Under the pieces are notes generated by a model. That model saw only the letters and a list, made by a program, of their open reading frames with translations, made no database searches and was not told the DNA's origin. This document shows positions 1-8,218 of a DNA stretch of 64,000 nucleotides, piece by piece; the stretch's first letter is position 1; the number at the start of each line of letters is the position of its first letter. The DNA is from Kluyvera intermedia (GTDB lineage: Bacteria > Pseudomonadota > Gammaproteobacteria > Enterobacterales > Enterobacteriaceae). The stretch is taken from the NCBI RefSeq assembly GCF_034424175.1, contig NZ_CP139986.1, forward strand, positions 868,001 to 932,000, in the 5' to 3' direction. Position numbers and translations under genes: made by a program.

Positions 1-104
1 ATGGGTAATTTCAACATGCTGATCAGTTGTCCTGCGACCATGTTAATGGCGATGGCAATAACAATCAGCACCAAAGACTGGCTGGAAAATTGGCGACGTG
101 CCAT
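1..104 (-). CDS. Integral membrane protein, probable ECF transporter S component (N-terminal part only)
   Basis: Only the first 34 codons lie in the window. They begin with an ATG read leftwards from 104. The peptide opens with a short basic head (MARRQFSSQS) and goes straight into a hydrophobic helix rich in Ile, Val and Ala. This is typical of a polytopic inner membrane protein. My memory of enterobacterial genes next to epd suggests an energy-coupling-factor S (substrate-binding) subunit, but the fragment is too short to prove this. It runs in the same direction as the PPC-domain gene just upstream of it, at a gap of 24 bp, so the two may share a transcript. Confidence 0.45.
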   Translation of the reverse strand, partial: MARRQFSSQSLVLIVIAIAINMVAGQLISMLKLP

Positions 105-128
105 ATAAAACCTCTTATTGATGACGTG

Positions 129-554
129 TTAGCGGGAGGAAATAACCAGTTCGTCGTAGCCGGACACGACGCAGGGCTGGCGGCTGAATGCCAGTTCCGA
201 TAATTCGCCGAGCACCAATTCAAGCGTGGTGCGCACGGTGCATCCAGGCATCATGTGGCCGCCCCGCATTGTGCCCTGCGCGTCGGAAACGCTCAGATGA
301 AGATGCTCGCCGGTGAGTTCGAGCGTGCCATTTAAGGAGATGACCTCCCAGGTGCCGGTAATAAACGTAGTGTCGTCTTGTCCGGCAAAGCGCAGGGCTA
401 CATCGGTCAGGCTTCCGGTACAACCCGCTATCCAGGCGGCCTTGAGCTGGTGTTGCTGTACGAAAGCATGGAGCTGGGAAAACACTTCCTGGCCTGGGAG
501 TAAACGCAATGCATAAAAGCGGGCATCTGACGAATGAGGATGGATGATGGTCAT
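129..554 (-). CDS. PPC/DUF296-domain protein (PD1-like DNA-binding fold)
   Basis: A 141-residue protein that is essentially one PPC (DUF296) domain. Visible hallmarks are a predicted beta-rich body, the sequence SLNGTLELTGEHLHLSVSD in the middle, and GGHMMPGC near residue 100, the conserved His/Gly-rich strip of this family. Members have been described as DNA-binding (PD1-like) or as small-molecule binding trimers, and bacterial members have no agreed function. The ATG at 554 is preferred over an earlier start at 599 because GGAG lies at a suitable distance before it and the family normally begins about here. It is transcribed away from epd and towards the membrane protein at 104. Confidence 0.75.
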   Translation of the reverse strand: MTIIHPHSSDARFYALRLLPGQEVFSQLHAFVQQHQLKAAWIAGCTGSLTDVALRFAGQDDTTFITGTWEVISLNGTLELTGEHLHLSVSDAQGTMRGGHMMPGCTVRTTLELVLGELSELAFSRQPCVVSGYDELVISSR

Positions 555-718
555 GGTTGAAGGACTCCGAGACTCGGACGTAGCGCAGATGATATACACG
601 CGGGTTAACAGGCTCTCTGATATAAATCAGGATTTTTGCTCTGGCAACGAAGTATTATTGCTACGCTTATTCACGATTCTGGAATATGGAATAAATACAG
701 CGGTAAAGGGCGTGAAAG

Positions 719-734
719 TGTGACGCATGTCAGA
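719..734. promoter_or_regulatory. Candidate CRP site upstream of epd
   Basis: TGTGA, six bases, TCAGA: nine of the ten conserved bases of the cAMP-CRP consensus. It lies about 200 bp before epd in the 370-bp gene-free stretch (555-927). The epd-pgk-fbaA operon of E. coli is known to be CRP-activated, which supports the call. No binding is shown here. Confidence 0.55.
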
Positions 735-791
735 TAACCGCGTTCTATGGCTGGACAAACATTCCTTTTATTCCTTGTTTCGCTTATTCTA

Positions 792-807
792 GCTGAAGCG
801 TTTCAGT
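792..807. promoter_or_regulatory. Cra (FruR) operator upstream of epd
   Basis: GCTGAAGCGTTTCAGT is a nearly perfect palindrome matching the Cra consensus (GCTGAAnCGTTTCAGc). Cra represses glycolytic genes and is known to act on the epd-pgk-fbaA promoter in E. coli. Its place, about 120 bp before the epd start, fits a promoter-proximal operator. Confidence 0.8.
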
Positions 808-927
808 TGGCAATTTGTTCAACATTTAACCAATCAGTCACTGTTTGTGGCAGGTAAGGTTTCCCTGAACGTGTGGCTGCATTACTCTGTGAGCCACTTT
901 GCATCGGGAAAGCCTTGCAGGAGATCT

Positions 928-1956
928 ATGACCGTACGCGTAGCGATTAATGGCTTCGGTCGCATTGGACGTAACGTGGTTCGTGCTTTGTATGAATCCG
1001 GACGTCGTGCGGAAATCACCGTGGTGGCAATCAACGAACTGGCAGATGCTGCCGGCATCGCGCATTTGTTGAAATATGACACCAGCCATGGGCGCTTTGC
1101 CTGGGATGTTCGCCAGGAGCGAGAACAGCTCTACGTCGGCGATGATACCATCCGTCTTCTGCACGAGCGCTCAATAGACGCGCTACCCTGGCGTGAACTG
1201 TCGGTTGATGTCGTGCTCGACTGCACCGGTGTATACGGTAGCCGTGAGGACGGTGAAGCGCATATCGCCGCAGGCGCGAAGAAGGTGCTCTTTTCACATC
1301 CTGGCAGCAACGACCTCGATGCCACCGTTGTGTTTGGTGTTAACGAACATGAACTGCGCGCCGAACACCGTATTGTGTCCAACGCCTCCTGTACCACGAA
1401 TTGCATAATCCCCGTCATCAAATTGTTAGATGATGCCTACGGCATTGAATCGGGCACGGTCACGACTATCCATTCCGCGATGCATGACCAGCAGGTGATT
1501 GACGCCTATCACCCGGATTTACGCCGCACACGCGCGGCAAGCCAATCTATCATTCCTGTCGACACCAAACTTGCGGCGGGCATCGCCCGTATTTTCCCGC
1601 AGTTTAGCGACCGTTTTGAGGCGATTGCAGTGCGTGTGCCGACCATCAACGTGACGGCTATTGACCTGAGCGTGACGGTGAAGAAACCTGTAAAAGCCCA
1701 TGAAGTCAACCAGTTGCTGCAAAAAGCAGCACAGGATGCATTTCATGGTATAGTTGACTATACGGAATTACCGTTGGTCTCGACTGATTTTAATCACGAT
1801 CCGCATAGTGCCATTGTTGATGGCACGCAGACGCGGGTGAGTGGAGCGCATCTGATCAAAACATTGGTCTGGTGCGATAACGAATGGGGCTTTGCTAACC
1901 GAATGATCGACACGACGTTAGCAATGGCTGCTATTGGTTTCAGGCTCGACGCTTAA
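928..1956 (+). CDS. epd: D-erythrose-4-phosphate dehydrogenase
   Basis: Oxidises erythrose 4-phosphate to 4-phosphoerythronate with NAD+, the first step of the DXP-independent pyridoxal phosphate route; cytosolic tetramer of the GAPDH family. The 342-residue protein has the Rossmann motif GFGRIGR near residue 9 and the active-site segment SNASCTTN with the catalytic Cys at 155. It differs from true GAPDH in the substrate loop and matches E. coli Epd along its length. The ATG at 928 follows a GCAGGAG ribosome site; an upstream in-frame ATG at 847 would add 27 residues foreign to the family. First gene of epd-pgk-fbaA, with CRP and Cra sites upstream. Confidence 0.95.
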   Translation: MTVRVAINGFGRIGRNVVRALYESGRRAEITVVAINELADAAGIAHLLKYDTSHGRFAWDVRQEREQLYVGDDTIRLLHERSIDALPWRELSVDVVLDCTGVYGSREDGEAHIAAGAKKVLFSHPGSNDLDATVVFGVNEHELRAEHRIVSNASCTTNCIIPVIKLLDDAYGIESGTVTTIHSAMHDQQVIDAYHPDLRRTRAASQSIIPVDTKLAAGIARIFPQFSDRFEAIAVRVPTINVTAIDLSVTVKKPVKAHEVNQLLQKAAQDAFHGIVDYTELPLVSTDFNHDPHSAIVDGTQTRVSGAHLIKTLVWCDNEWGFANRMIDTTLAMAAIGFRLDA

Positions 1957-1995
1957 GCGTCGACAAAACTTTAAGTATCAACGAGAGGATTCACC

Positions 1996-3159
1996 ATGTC
2001 TGTAATTAAGATGACCGATCTGGATCTGGCTGGTAAACGCGTTTTCATCCGTGCGGATTTGAACGTGCCGGTTAAAGAAGGGAAAGTAACCAGCGACGCG
2101 CGTATCCGTGCATCTCTGCCAACCATTGAAATGGCTCTGAAGCAGGGCGCAAAAGTCATGGTCACTTCTCACCTGGGTCGTCCGACCGAAGGCGAGTACA
2201 ACGAAGAATTCTCTCTGCTGCCGGTTGTTAATTACCTGAAAGACAAACTGTCTAGCCCGGTACGTCTGGTTAAAGATTACCTGGACGGCGTTGAAGTGGC
2301 TGCCGGTGAGCTGGTCGTTCTGGAAAACGTTCGCTTTAACAAAGGCGAGAAGAAAGACGACGAAACCCTGTCTAAAAAATACGCTGCACTGTGCGACGTA
2401 TTCGTGATGGACGCATTCGGTACTGCACACCGTGCACAGGCTTCTACTCACGGTATCGGCAAGTTTGCTGACGTTGCGTGCGCAGGCCCACTGCTGGCTG
2501 CTGAACTGGACGCACTGGGTAAAGCGCTGAAAGAACCAGCACGTCCAATGGTTGCTATCGTTGGTGGTTCTAAAGTTTCTACCAAACTGACCGTTCTGGA
2601 TTCTCTGTCAAAAATCGCTGACCAGCTGATCGTTGGCGGTGGTATCGCGAACACCTTCGTTGCCGCTCAAGGCCACAACGTGGGTAAATCTCTGTACGAA
2701 GCTGACCTGGTTGAAGAAGCAAAACGTCTGCTGACCACTTGCGATATCCCAGTCCCAACTGACGTTCGCGTGGCAACTGAGTTCTCTGAAACTGCACCAG
2801 CGACCCTGAAATCTGTTAACGACATCAAAGATGATGAGCAGATTCTGGACCTGGGCGATGCTTCTGCACAGCAGCTGGCTGATATCCTGAAGAATGCTAA
2901 AACCATTCTGTGGAACGGCCCGGTTGGCGTATTTGAATTCCCTAACTTCCGTAAAGGGACTGAAATCGTGGCTAACGCTATCGCTGACAGCGACGCGTTC
3001 TCCATCGCAGGCGGCGGCGATACTCTGGCCGCTATCGACCTGTTCGGTATTTCTGACAAAATCTCCTACATCTCTACTGGCGGCGGCGCATTCCTCGAAT
3101 TCGTGGAAGGTAAAGTTCTGCCAGCAGTAGCAATGCTCGAAGAGCGCGCTAAGAAGTAA
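1996..3159 (+). CDS. pgk: Phosphoglycerate kinase
   Basis: Transfers phosphate between 1,3-bisphosphoglycerate and ADP in glycolysis; cytosolic monomer. The 387-residue length is the usual enterobacterial size. RADLNVP at residues 19-25 binds the substrate, HLGRP follows in the N-terminal lobe, and the C-terminal GGGDTLAAI strip is part of the nucleotide site. Codon use is strongly biased to the most frequent E. coli codons, as expected of a highly expressed gene. It follows epd by 39 bp and precedes fbaA by 87 bp; a GC-rich hairpin (3170-3187) in the gap may stabilise or punctuate the transcript. Confidence 0.98.
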   Translation: MSVIKMTDLDLAGKRVFIRADLNVPVKEGKVTSDARIRASLPTIEMALKQGAKVMVTSHLGRPTEGEYNEEFSLLPVVNYLKDKLSSPVRLVKDYLDGVEVAAGELVVLENVRFNKGEKKDDETLSKKYAALCDVFVMDAFGTAHRAQASTHGIGKFADVACAGPLLAAELDALGKALKEPARPMVAIVGGSKVSTKLTVLDSLSKIADQLIVGGGIANTFVAAQGHNVGKSLYEADLVEEAKRLLTTCDIPVPTDVRVATEFSETAPATLKSVNDIKDDEQILDLGDASAQQLADILKNAKTILWNGPVGVFEFPNFRKGTEIVANAIADSDAFSIAGGGDTLAAIDLFGISDKISYISTGGGAFLEFVEGKVLPAVAMLEERAKK

Positions 3160-3246
3160 GCCATTTTAGGGCAGGGAAACCTGCCCAATTATTACTGCGC
3201 TTTAGGGCGCGCCCCTTTCCAAGGCCGAAGATACAGGACTCGTAAC

Positions 3247-4326
3247 ATGTCTAAAATTTTTGATTTCGTAAAACCAGGCGTAATTACTGGTGATGACGTA
3301 CAGAAAGTTTTCCAGGTAGCAAAAGAAAACAACTTTGCTCTGCCAGCCGTTAACTGCGTCGGTACCGACTCCATCAACGCCGTACTGGAAACCGCAGCAA
3401 AAGTTAAAGCACCGGTTATCGTACAGTTCTCCAACGGCGGCGCTGCGTTCATCGCAGGCAAAGGCGTGAAAACTGACGTTCCTCAGGGCGCAGCAATTCT
3501 GGGCGCTATCTCTGGTGCGCACCACGTTCACCAGATGGCTGAGCATTACGGTGTTCCTGTTATCCTGCACACCGACCACTGCGCGAAGAAACTGCTGCCG
3601 TGGATCGATGGTCTGCTGGACGCCGGTGAAAAACACTTTGCAGCAACCGGTAAGCCACTGTTCTCTTCTCACATGATCGACCTGTCCGAAGAGTCCCTGC
3701 ACGAAAACATCGAAATCTGCTCCAAATACCTGGCGCGCATGTCCAAAATGGATATGACTCTGGAAATCGAACTGGGTTGCACCGGCGGTGAAGAAGACGG
3801 CGTGGACAACAGCCACATGGACGCTTCTGCACTGTACACCCAGCCAGAAGACGTTGACTACGCGTACACTGAGCTGAGCAAAATCAGCCCACGTTTCACT
3901 ATCGCGGCTTCCTTCGGTAACGTACACGGTGTGTACAAACCGGGTAACGTGGTTCTGACCCCAACTATCCTGCGCGATTCCCAGGACTATGTTTCTAAGA
4001 AACATAACCTGCCGCACAACAGCCTGAACTTCGTCTTCCACGGCGGTTCCGGTTCTTCTGCTCAGGAAATCAAAGACTCCGTAAGCTACGGCGTTATCAA
4101 AATGAACATCGATACCGATACCCAGTGGGCAACTTGGGAAGGTATCCTGAACTACTACAAAGATAACGAAGCTTACCTGCAGGGTCAGCTGGGCAACCCG
4201 AAAGGCGAAGACCAGCCGAACAAGAAATACTACGATCCACGCGTATGGCTGCGTGCTGCTCAGACTTCAATGATTGCCCGTCTGGAACAGGCTTTCAATG
4301 AACTGAACGCGAAAGACGTTCTGTAA
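3247..4326 (+). CDS. fbaA: Class II fructose-bisphosphate aldolase
   Basis: Zinc-dependent cleavage of fructose 1,6-bisphosphate to DHAP and glyceraldehyde 3-phosphate. The 359 residues match E. coli FbaA. HTDHC near residue 107 carries the catalytic Asp and a zinc-binding His. GNVHGVYKPGN and FVFHGGSGSS supply further zinc and phosphate ligands. Last gene of the operon, ending just before a strong terminator. Codon bias is extreme, in line with very high expression. Confidence 0.98.
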   Translation: MSKIFDFVKPGVITGDDVQKVFQVAKENNFALPAVNCVGTDSINAVLETAAKVKAPVIVQFSNGGAAFIAGKGVKTDVPQGAAILGAISGAHHVHQMAEHYGVPVILHTDHCAKKLLPWIDGLLDAGEKHFAATGKPLFSSHMIDLSEESLHENIEICSKYLARMSKMDMTLEIELGCTGGEEDGVDNSHMDASALYTQPEDVDYAYTELSKISPRFTIAASFGNVHGVYKPGNVVLTPTILRDSQDYVSKKHNLPHNSLNFVFHGGSGSSAQEIKDSVSYGVIKMNIDTDTQWATWEGILNYYKDNEAYLQGQLGNPKGEDQPNKKYYDPRVWLRAAQTSMIARLEQAFNELNAKDVL

Positions 4327-4349
4327 GACAAACCTGAAATTTGTCTTAA

Positions 4350-4376
4350 AGCCCGCTAACTAGCGGGCTTTTTTAT
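4350..4376 (+). terminator. Rho-independent terminator of the epd-pgk-fbaA operon
   Basis: AGCCCGC and GCGGGCT form a perfect stem around a short loop, followed by a run of six T. It starts 24 bp after the fbaA stop. Confidence 0.9.
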
Positions 4377-4501
4377 TGTCTTTTCAATATGATCGACTGG
4401 GAAAAAATGTGATCAGTTTGGCAAAACACTGATTTTTTGTTTACCCTTTACACCTGCCTGACTTTTACAGGCCGTTTTTTGTTTCCCATAAGGAATATTG
4501 A

Positions 4502-5359
4502 ATGGAAGAGTTAAACGTTGTCGATAGCATAAATGGCGCGGGTACGTGGCTGGTGCGCAATCAGGAATTACTGCTGAGCTATGCGGTTAATATCGTTGCG
4601 GCAATCGCTATTATTATTGTCGGGATGATTGTAGCGCGTATCGTTTCGAATACCGTCAACCGCCTGATGCTGGCACGTAAAATTGATGCTACCGTCGCGG
4701 ACTTCCTGTCGGCACTGGTGCGCTATGCGGTGATTGCTTTCACGCTGATTGCTGCACTTGGCCGCGTCGGCGTACAGACCGCTTCGGTTATTGCAGTACT
4801 TGGTGCCGCCGGTTTGGCCGTGGGTTTGGCGCTGCAAGGTTCACTCTCCAACCTGGCAGCAGGCGTGCTGCTGGTGATGTTCCGTCCGTTCCGTGCCGGT
4901 GAGTATGTTGACCTGGGCGGCGTGGCGGGGACCGTGCTTAACGTGCAGATCTTCTCTACCACCATGCGTACCGTTGATGGCAAAATTGTTGTTATCCCGA
5001 ACGGTAAAATTATCGCTGGGAATATTATCAACTTCTCCCGTGAACCGGCTCGTCGTAACGAATGGATTATTGGCGTTTCTTACGATGCCGATATTGATCA
5101 GGTTAAGCAGATCCTGACGCGTATCCTGGAGTCAGACAAACGTGTGCTGAAAGATCGCGATATTACCGTACGCTTAAATGAACTGGCGGCGTCGTCGGTG
5201 AATTTTGTCGTGCGTGCCTGGAGCCTCAGCGGTGACCTGCAAAACGTCTATTGGGACGTGCTGGAGCAAATTAAGCGTGAATTCGACGCTAACGGCATTA
5301 GTTTTCCTTACCCGCAGTTAGACGTGAATATGAAAGCGGAAAAAGCACCGCAAGAGTAA
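4502..5359 (+). CDS. mscS: Small-conductance mechanosensitive channel MscS
   Basis: Inner-membrane heptameric channel that opens under membrane tension and releases solutes on hypo-osmotic shock. The 285 residues contain three N-terminal membrane helices. The pore helix TM3 has its Gly/Ala pattern at about residues 95-115 (LGAAGLAVGLALQG), followed by the beta and alpha/beta vestibule domain. Its own promoter region lies in the 175 bp after the fbaA terminator. Confidence 0.97.
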   Translation: MEELNVVDSINGAGTWLVRNQELLLSYAVNIVAAIAIIIVGMIVARIVSNTVNRLMLARKIDATVADFLSALVRYAVIAFTLIAALGRVGVQTASVIAVLGAAGLAVGLALQGSLSNLAAGVLLVMFRPFRAGEYVDLGGVAGTVLNVQIFSTTMRTVDGKIVVIPNGKIIAGNIINFSREPARRNEWIIGVSYDADIDQVKQILTRILESDKRVLKDRDITVRLNELAASSVNFVVRAWSLSGDLQNVYWDVLEQIKREFDANGISFPYPQLDVNMKAEKAPQE

Positions 5360-5383
5360 TACCCTGCGTGGTTCAGATAAAAG

Positions 5384-5415
5384 GCTCGCCATTGATGATG
5401 GCGAGCTTTTTTTAT
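5384..5415. terminator. Shared terminator between mscS and the convergent dctP-like gene
   Basis: GGCTCGCCAT and ATGGCGAGC form a stem with a short loop and a T-run on the plus strand. The opposing gene's stop codon lies inside the T-run, and A-residues precede the stem on the other side, so it could serve both strands. Confidence 0.8.
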
Positions 5416-6458
5416 TTGTACATTTCCTGGTTAAGCACGGTAGTCACTTGCTTCAAAATCCGTCCCGCGTCGTTGACCCCTGTTTTTTCTTGCTCAGCAA
5501 CCCATTTATCCTGTTCCTGCTGATAGCGGCTGGCCTGCTGCCAGGTCTGTAATTCAGCGGGTGAAAGCCAGCTGATACTGGCACCGTTTTGACGCATCGA
5601 GTCCGCCATATTGCGCAGGCTGCTATCGAGCAGCGGGCCAATCTGCCGTTGCGTCGATGTTGCCGCCCGTCTAATAGCGGCTTTATCCTCAGCGGAAAGC
5701 GCATCCCAACGCGCTTTATTGATGGTCAGCAGATAGACGTGACCCATCCATAGCTGAGGTGAAAGCTGAATATATTTGGCTGCTTTCTGCGCCTGAATAT
5801 CGTCACCGCTATCGAGATTCACTAGCAACCCATTCAACGTACCGGATTTTAGTGCATCGGTAATTTGTGTATTCCAGGGCATTTTCACCACTTTACCCCC
5901 AGCATTCTCCAGATAAGCCTGGTGCCAGAAGCTGGCGGTACGCCAGGTCTTACCCTGTAAGTTATTTAATGAGGTCATTGGGGAGGTCGAGAAGAATGCG
6001 GCAGGGTAGCCGAGGAAAAATTGTAAATTGACCAGATTGTTTTTCGCTAGCTCTGCATTGAATTCTGGCATGTCATCAAAGACGTGCTGGAAAAATGCCG
6101 CCTGCTTTTCGCCGCTATTTGGGCCAATAGGGAAGCTTTTGAACATTTGGAATAATGGTAGCTGTTTGGGCGTGTATTCTGGCACAACGATACCGATATC
6201 TGCTTTTTCACCGTCCTGTACGGTGCGTAGTGCGTTATAGCTCGTGGAGAGCTCGCCATTCCAGTGAGCTTCAACGCGCACATGACCTTGCGATTCTTTT
6301 TCAATGGCAGCGAAGAAGATATCGTTTATCGCCTTTGTGCGCATATTGCCGTAGGGTTCATGGTCAGTGTAACGCAGCACGGTTTCTGCACTTGCGCGGG
6401 TGATAAAGGATAGAGCTGCAATGGTTAATGTGTGAAGCATCACGGTACGTAGTTTCAT
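5412..6458 (-). CDS. TRAP transporter solute-binding protein, DctP family (orphan)
   Basis: A 348-residue periplasmic protein with a clear signal peptide (cleavage after about residue 24, ASA/E). The DctP fold is recognised by the N-terminal strand with a Glu/Pro-rich site, the central NLQGKTWRTASF segment (the family's ligand-carboxylate Arg), and WNTQITDALKSGTLNGLL after it. DctP proteins capture dicarboxylates, sialic acid or other acids for a DctQ/DctM permease. No DctQ or DctM gene is visible nearby, so it either works with a permease elsewhere or has another binding role. In K-12, mscS and argO are direct neighbours, so this gene interrupts the usual order. Confidence 0.85.
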   Translation of the reverse strand: MKLRTVMLHTLTIAALSFITRASAETVLRYTDHEPYGNMRTKAINDIFFAAIEKESQGHVRVEAHWNGELSTSYNALRTVQDGEKADIGIVVPEYTPKQLPLFQMFKSFPIGPNSGEKQAAFFQHVFDDMPEFNAELAKNNLVNLQFFLGYPAAFFSTSPMTSLNNLQGKTWRTASFWHQAYLENAGGKVVKMPWNTQITDALKSGTLNGLLVNLDSGDDIQAQKAAKYIQLSPQLWMGHVYLLTINKARWDALSAEDKAAIRRAATSTQRQIGPLLDSSLRNMADSMRQNGASISWLSPAELQTWQQASRYQQEQDKWVAEQEKTGVNDAGRILKQVTTVLNQEMYK

Positions 6459-6662
6459 GCCACTTCCTTATTGTGTCGGCATCTTATGATGAGCAGCATT
6501 ATGTCTTAAGATATTGCCCCTAGTATCATCTGCCTGATGCGATCACACTAACCGCCTCTTTTCATTAGTTTTACTAATTAATGATTAAAATTATCAATTT
6601 CCTCTAATGATAATGCCGCGTTATAGTCAGCGCCATTCCTGAATAAATTGAAGAAAAAAGTC

Positions 6663-7298
6663 ATGTTATCTTATTATTTTCAAGGTCTTGTGCTTGGTGC
6701 TGCGATGATCTTGCCGCTTGGCCCACAAAATGCTTTTGTGATGAACCAGGGTATTCGCCGCCAGTATCATCTGATGGTTGCGTTGCTCTGTGCGATAAGC
6801 GATCTGCTGCTGATCTGTGCTGGTATTTTTGGCGGTAGTGCGCTGCTGATGGCATCGCCTTGGTTGCTGGCGCTGGTGACCTGGGGCGGCGTTGCATTCT
6901 TGCTGTGGTATGGATTTGGTGCACTGAAAACGGCTATCGGCAGCAATATTGAACTGGCGAATGCTGAGGTAATGAAGCAGGGGCGCTGGAAGCTTATTGC
7001 CACCATGCTGGCGGTGACCTGGCTTAATCCGCACGTGTATCTCGACACCTTTGTGGTGCTGGGCAGCTTGGGTGGGCAGTTAGACGTGATACCGAAGCGT
7101 TGGTTTGCACTGGGCACTATCAGCGCATCGTTCCTGTGGTTCTTCGCGCTTGCCCTGCTGGCAGCCTGGCTCGCCCCGCGCCTGCGCACGGCCAAAGCAC
7201 AACGAATCATCAACGTAGTGGTGGGTGTTGTCATGTGGTTTATCGCATTTCAGCTGGCAAAAGAGGGTGTTGAACACATTCTGGTACTCTTTAACTAG
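6663..7298 (+). CDS. argO: L-arginine exporter ArgO (LysE family)
   Basis: Inner-membrane exporter of arginine (and the toxic analogue canavanine). The 211 residues form about six hydrophobic helices. The LysE-family signature GAAMILPLGPQNAFVMNQG is at the N-terminus, and AVTWLNPHVYLDT around residue 120 marks the second half of the inverted repeat. The start at 6663 gives the family length; an in-frame TTG 15 bp earlier lacks support. ArgP, encoded three genes on, activates argO in E. coli, and the long AT-rich upstream stretch would hold that site. Confidence 0.96.
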   Translation: MLSYYFQGLVLGAAMILPLGPQNAFVMNQGIRRQYHLMVALLCAISDLLLICAGIFGGSALLMASPWLLALVTWGGVAFLLWYGFGALKTAIGSNIELANAEVMKQGRWKLIATMLAVTWLNPHVYLDTFVVLGSLGGQLDVIPKRWFALGTISASFLWFFALALLAAWLAPRLRTAKAQRIINVVVGVVMWFIAFQLAKEGVEHILVLFN

Positions 7299-7384
7299 GC
7301 GTCATCTGATGGACTTTCGTCTGGCAACGGCTAAGCTTGCAGGCAAGACCCCCGTTGTCGGGTGATAACCATGGAGATACAACA

Positions 7385-8122
7385 GTGAAGTTTAAAGTGA
7401 TGGCTCTGGCCGCAGTAATTGGGTTTAGCACAATGGCGGTTCAGGCAAATGAATTGCCGGATGGCCCACATATTGTCACATCAGGCACAGCGAGCGTAGA
7501 TGCGGTACCGGATATCGCGACGCTTGCTATCGAAGTGAATATTGCTGCCAAAGACGCCGCGAGCGCCAAAAAACAGGCCGACCAGCGTGTTGCGCAATAT
7601 CTCTCTTTCCTTGAGCAAAATGGCGTAAACAAAAAAGATATCAGTTCCGCTAATCTGCGTACCCAGCCGGATTATGACTATCAGGACGGGAAGAGCGTGT
7701 TGAAGGGATATCGTGCGGTACGTACGGTTGAGGTCACTCTGCGTCAACTGGATAAACTGAATTCGCTGCTGGATGGCGCATTAAAGGCGGGGCTGAATGA
7801 AATCCGTTCCGTGTCGCTGGGGGTTGCGCAACCTGATGCCTATAAAGATCAGGCGCGCAAAGCAGCGATTGAAAATGCCATTCACCAGGCTCAGTCACTG
7901 GCGGCAGGCTTCCACAGTAAACTGGGGCCGGTCTATAGCGTGCGCTACCATGTGTCTAACTATCAGCCAAGCCCGATGGTTCGCATGATGAAAGCTGATG
8001 CAGCTCCGGCTTCCGCACAGGAAACTTACGAGCAGGCAACCATTCAGTTTGACGATCAGGTTGATGTGGTGTTCCAGCTTCAGCCAGAACAGGCCGCTGC
8101 TCCAGCACCTGCTGCCAAATAA
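7385..8122 (+). CDS. yggE: SIMPL-domain protein YggE
   Basis: A 245-residue exported protein: signal peptide ending at VQA/NE, then one SIMPL (DUF541) domain with the recognisable VSLGVAQPDAYKDQARKAA helix. YggE is periplasmic, affects oxidative-stress tolerance in E. coli, and its molecular role is unknown. The GTG at 7385 is chosen because GGAG lies eight bases before it and it gives exactly the K-12 N-terminus (MKFKV). A longer reading from 7337 would bury the signal peptide. Confidence 0.93.
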   Translation: MKFKVMALAAVIGFSTMAVQANELPDGPHIVTSGTASVDAVPDIATLAIEVNIAAKDAASAKKQADQRVAQYLSFLEQNGVNKKDISSANLRTQPDYDYQDGKSVLKGYRAVRTVEVTLRQLDKLNSLLDGALKAGLNEIRSVSLGVAQPDAYKDQARKAAIENAIHQAQSLAAGFHSKLGPVYSVRYHVSNYQPSPMVRMMKADAAPASAQETYEQATIQFDDQVDVVFQLQPEQAAAPAPAAK

Positions 8123-8131
8123 TTACCCGCC

Positions 8132-8208
8132 AACCCCTCGCCACGTGAACTGCACCCCAAAAGTTGGACACCCAACTGAGTAAGGTGCAGTTCACGTGGC
8201 GAGGGGTT
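8132..8208. repeat. Long perfect inverted repeat between yggE and argP, terminator-like
   Basis: Two 25-base arms (8132-8156 and 8184-8208) are perfectly complementary. The loop itself holds a second hairpin (8162-8167 with 8172-8177). A T-rich tract follows on the plus strand, so it should terminate yggE. The left inner part, TGAACTGCACCCC followed by AAAGTTGGACA, resembles the terminal repeat of IS3/IS150-group insertion sequences. It could be a relic of such an element, but no transposase sequence remains. Confidence 0.75.
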
Positions 8209-8218
8209 TTTCTTTGTC

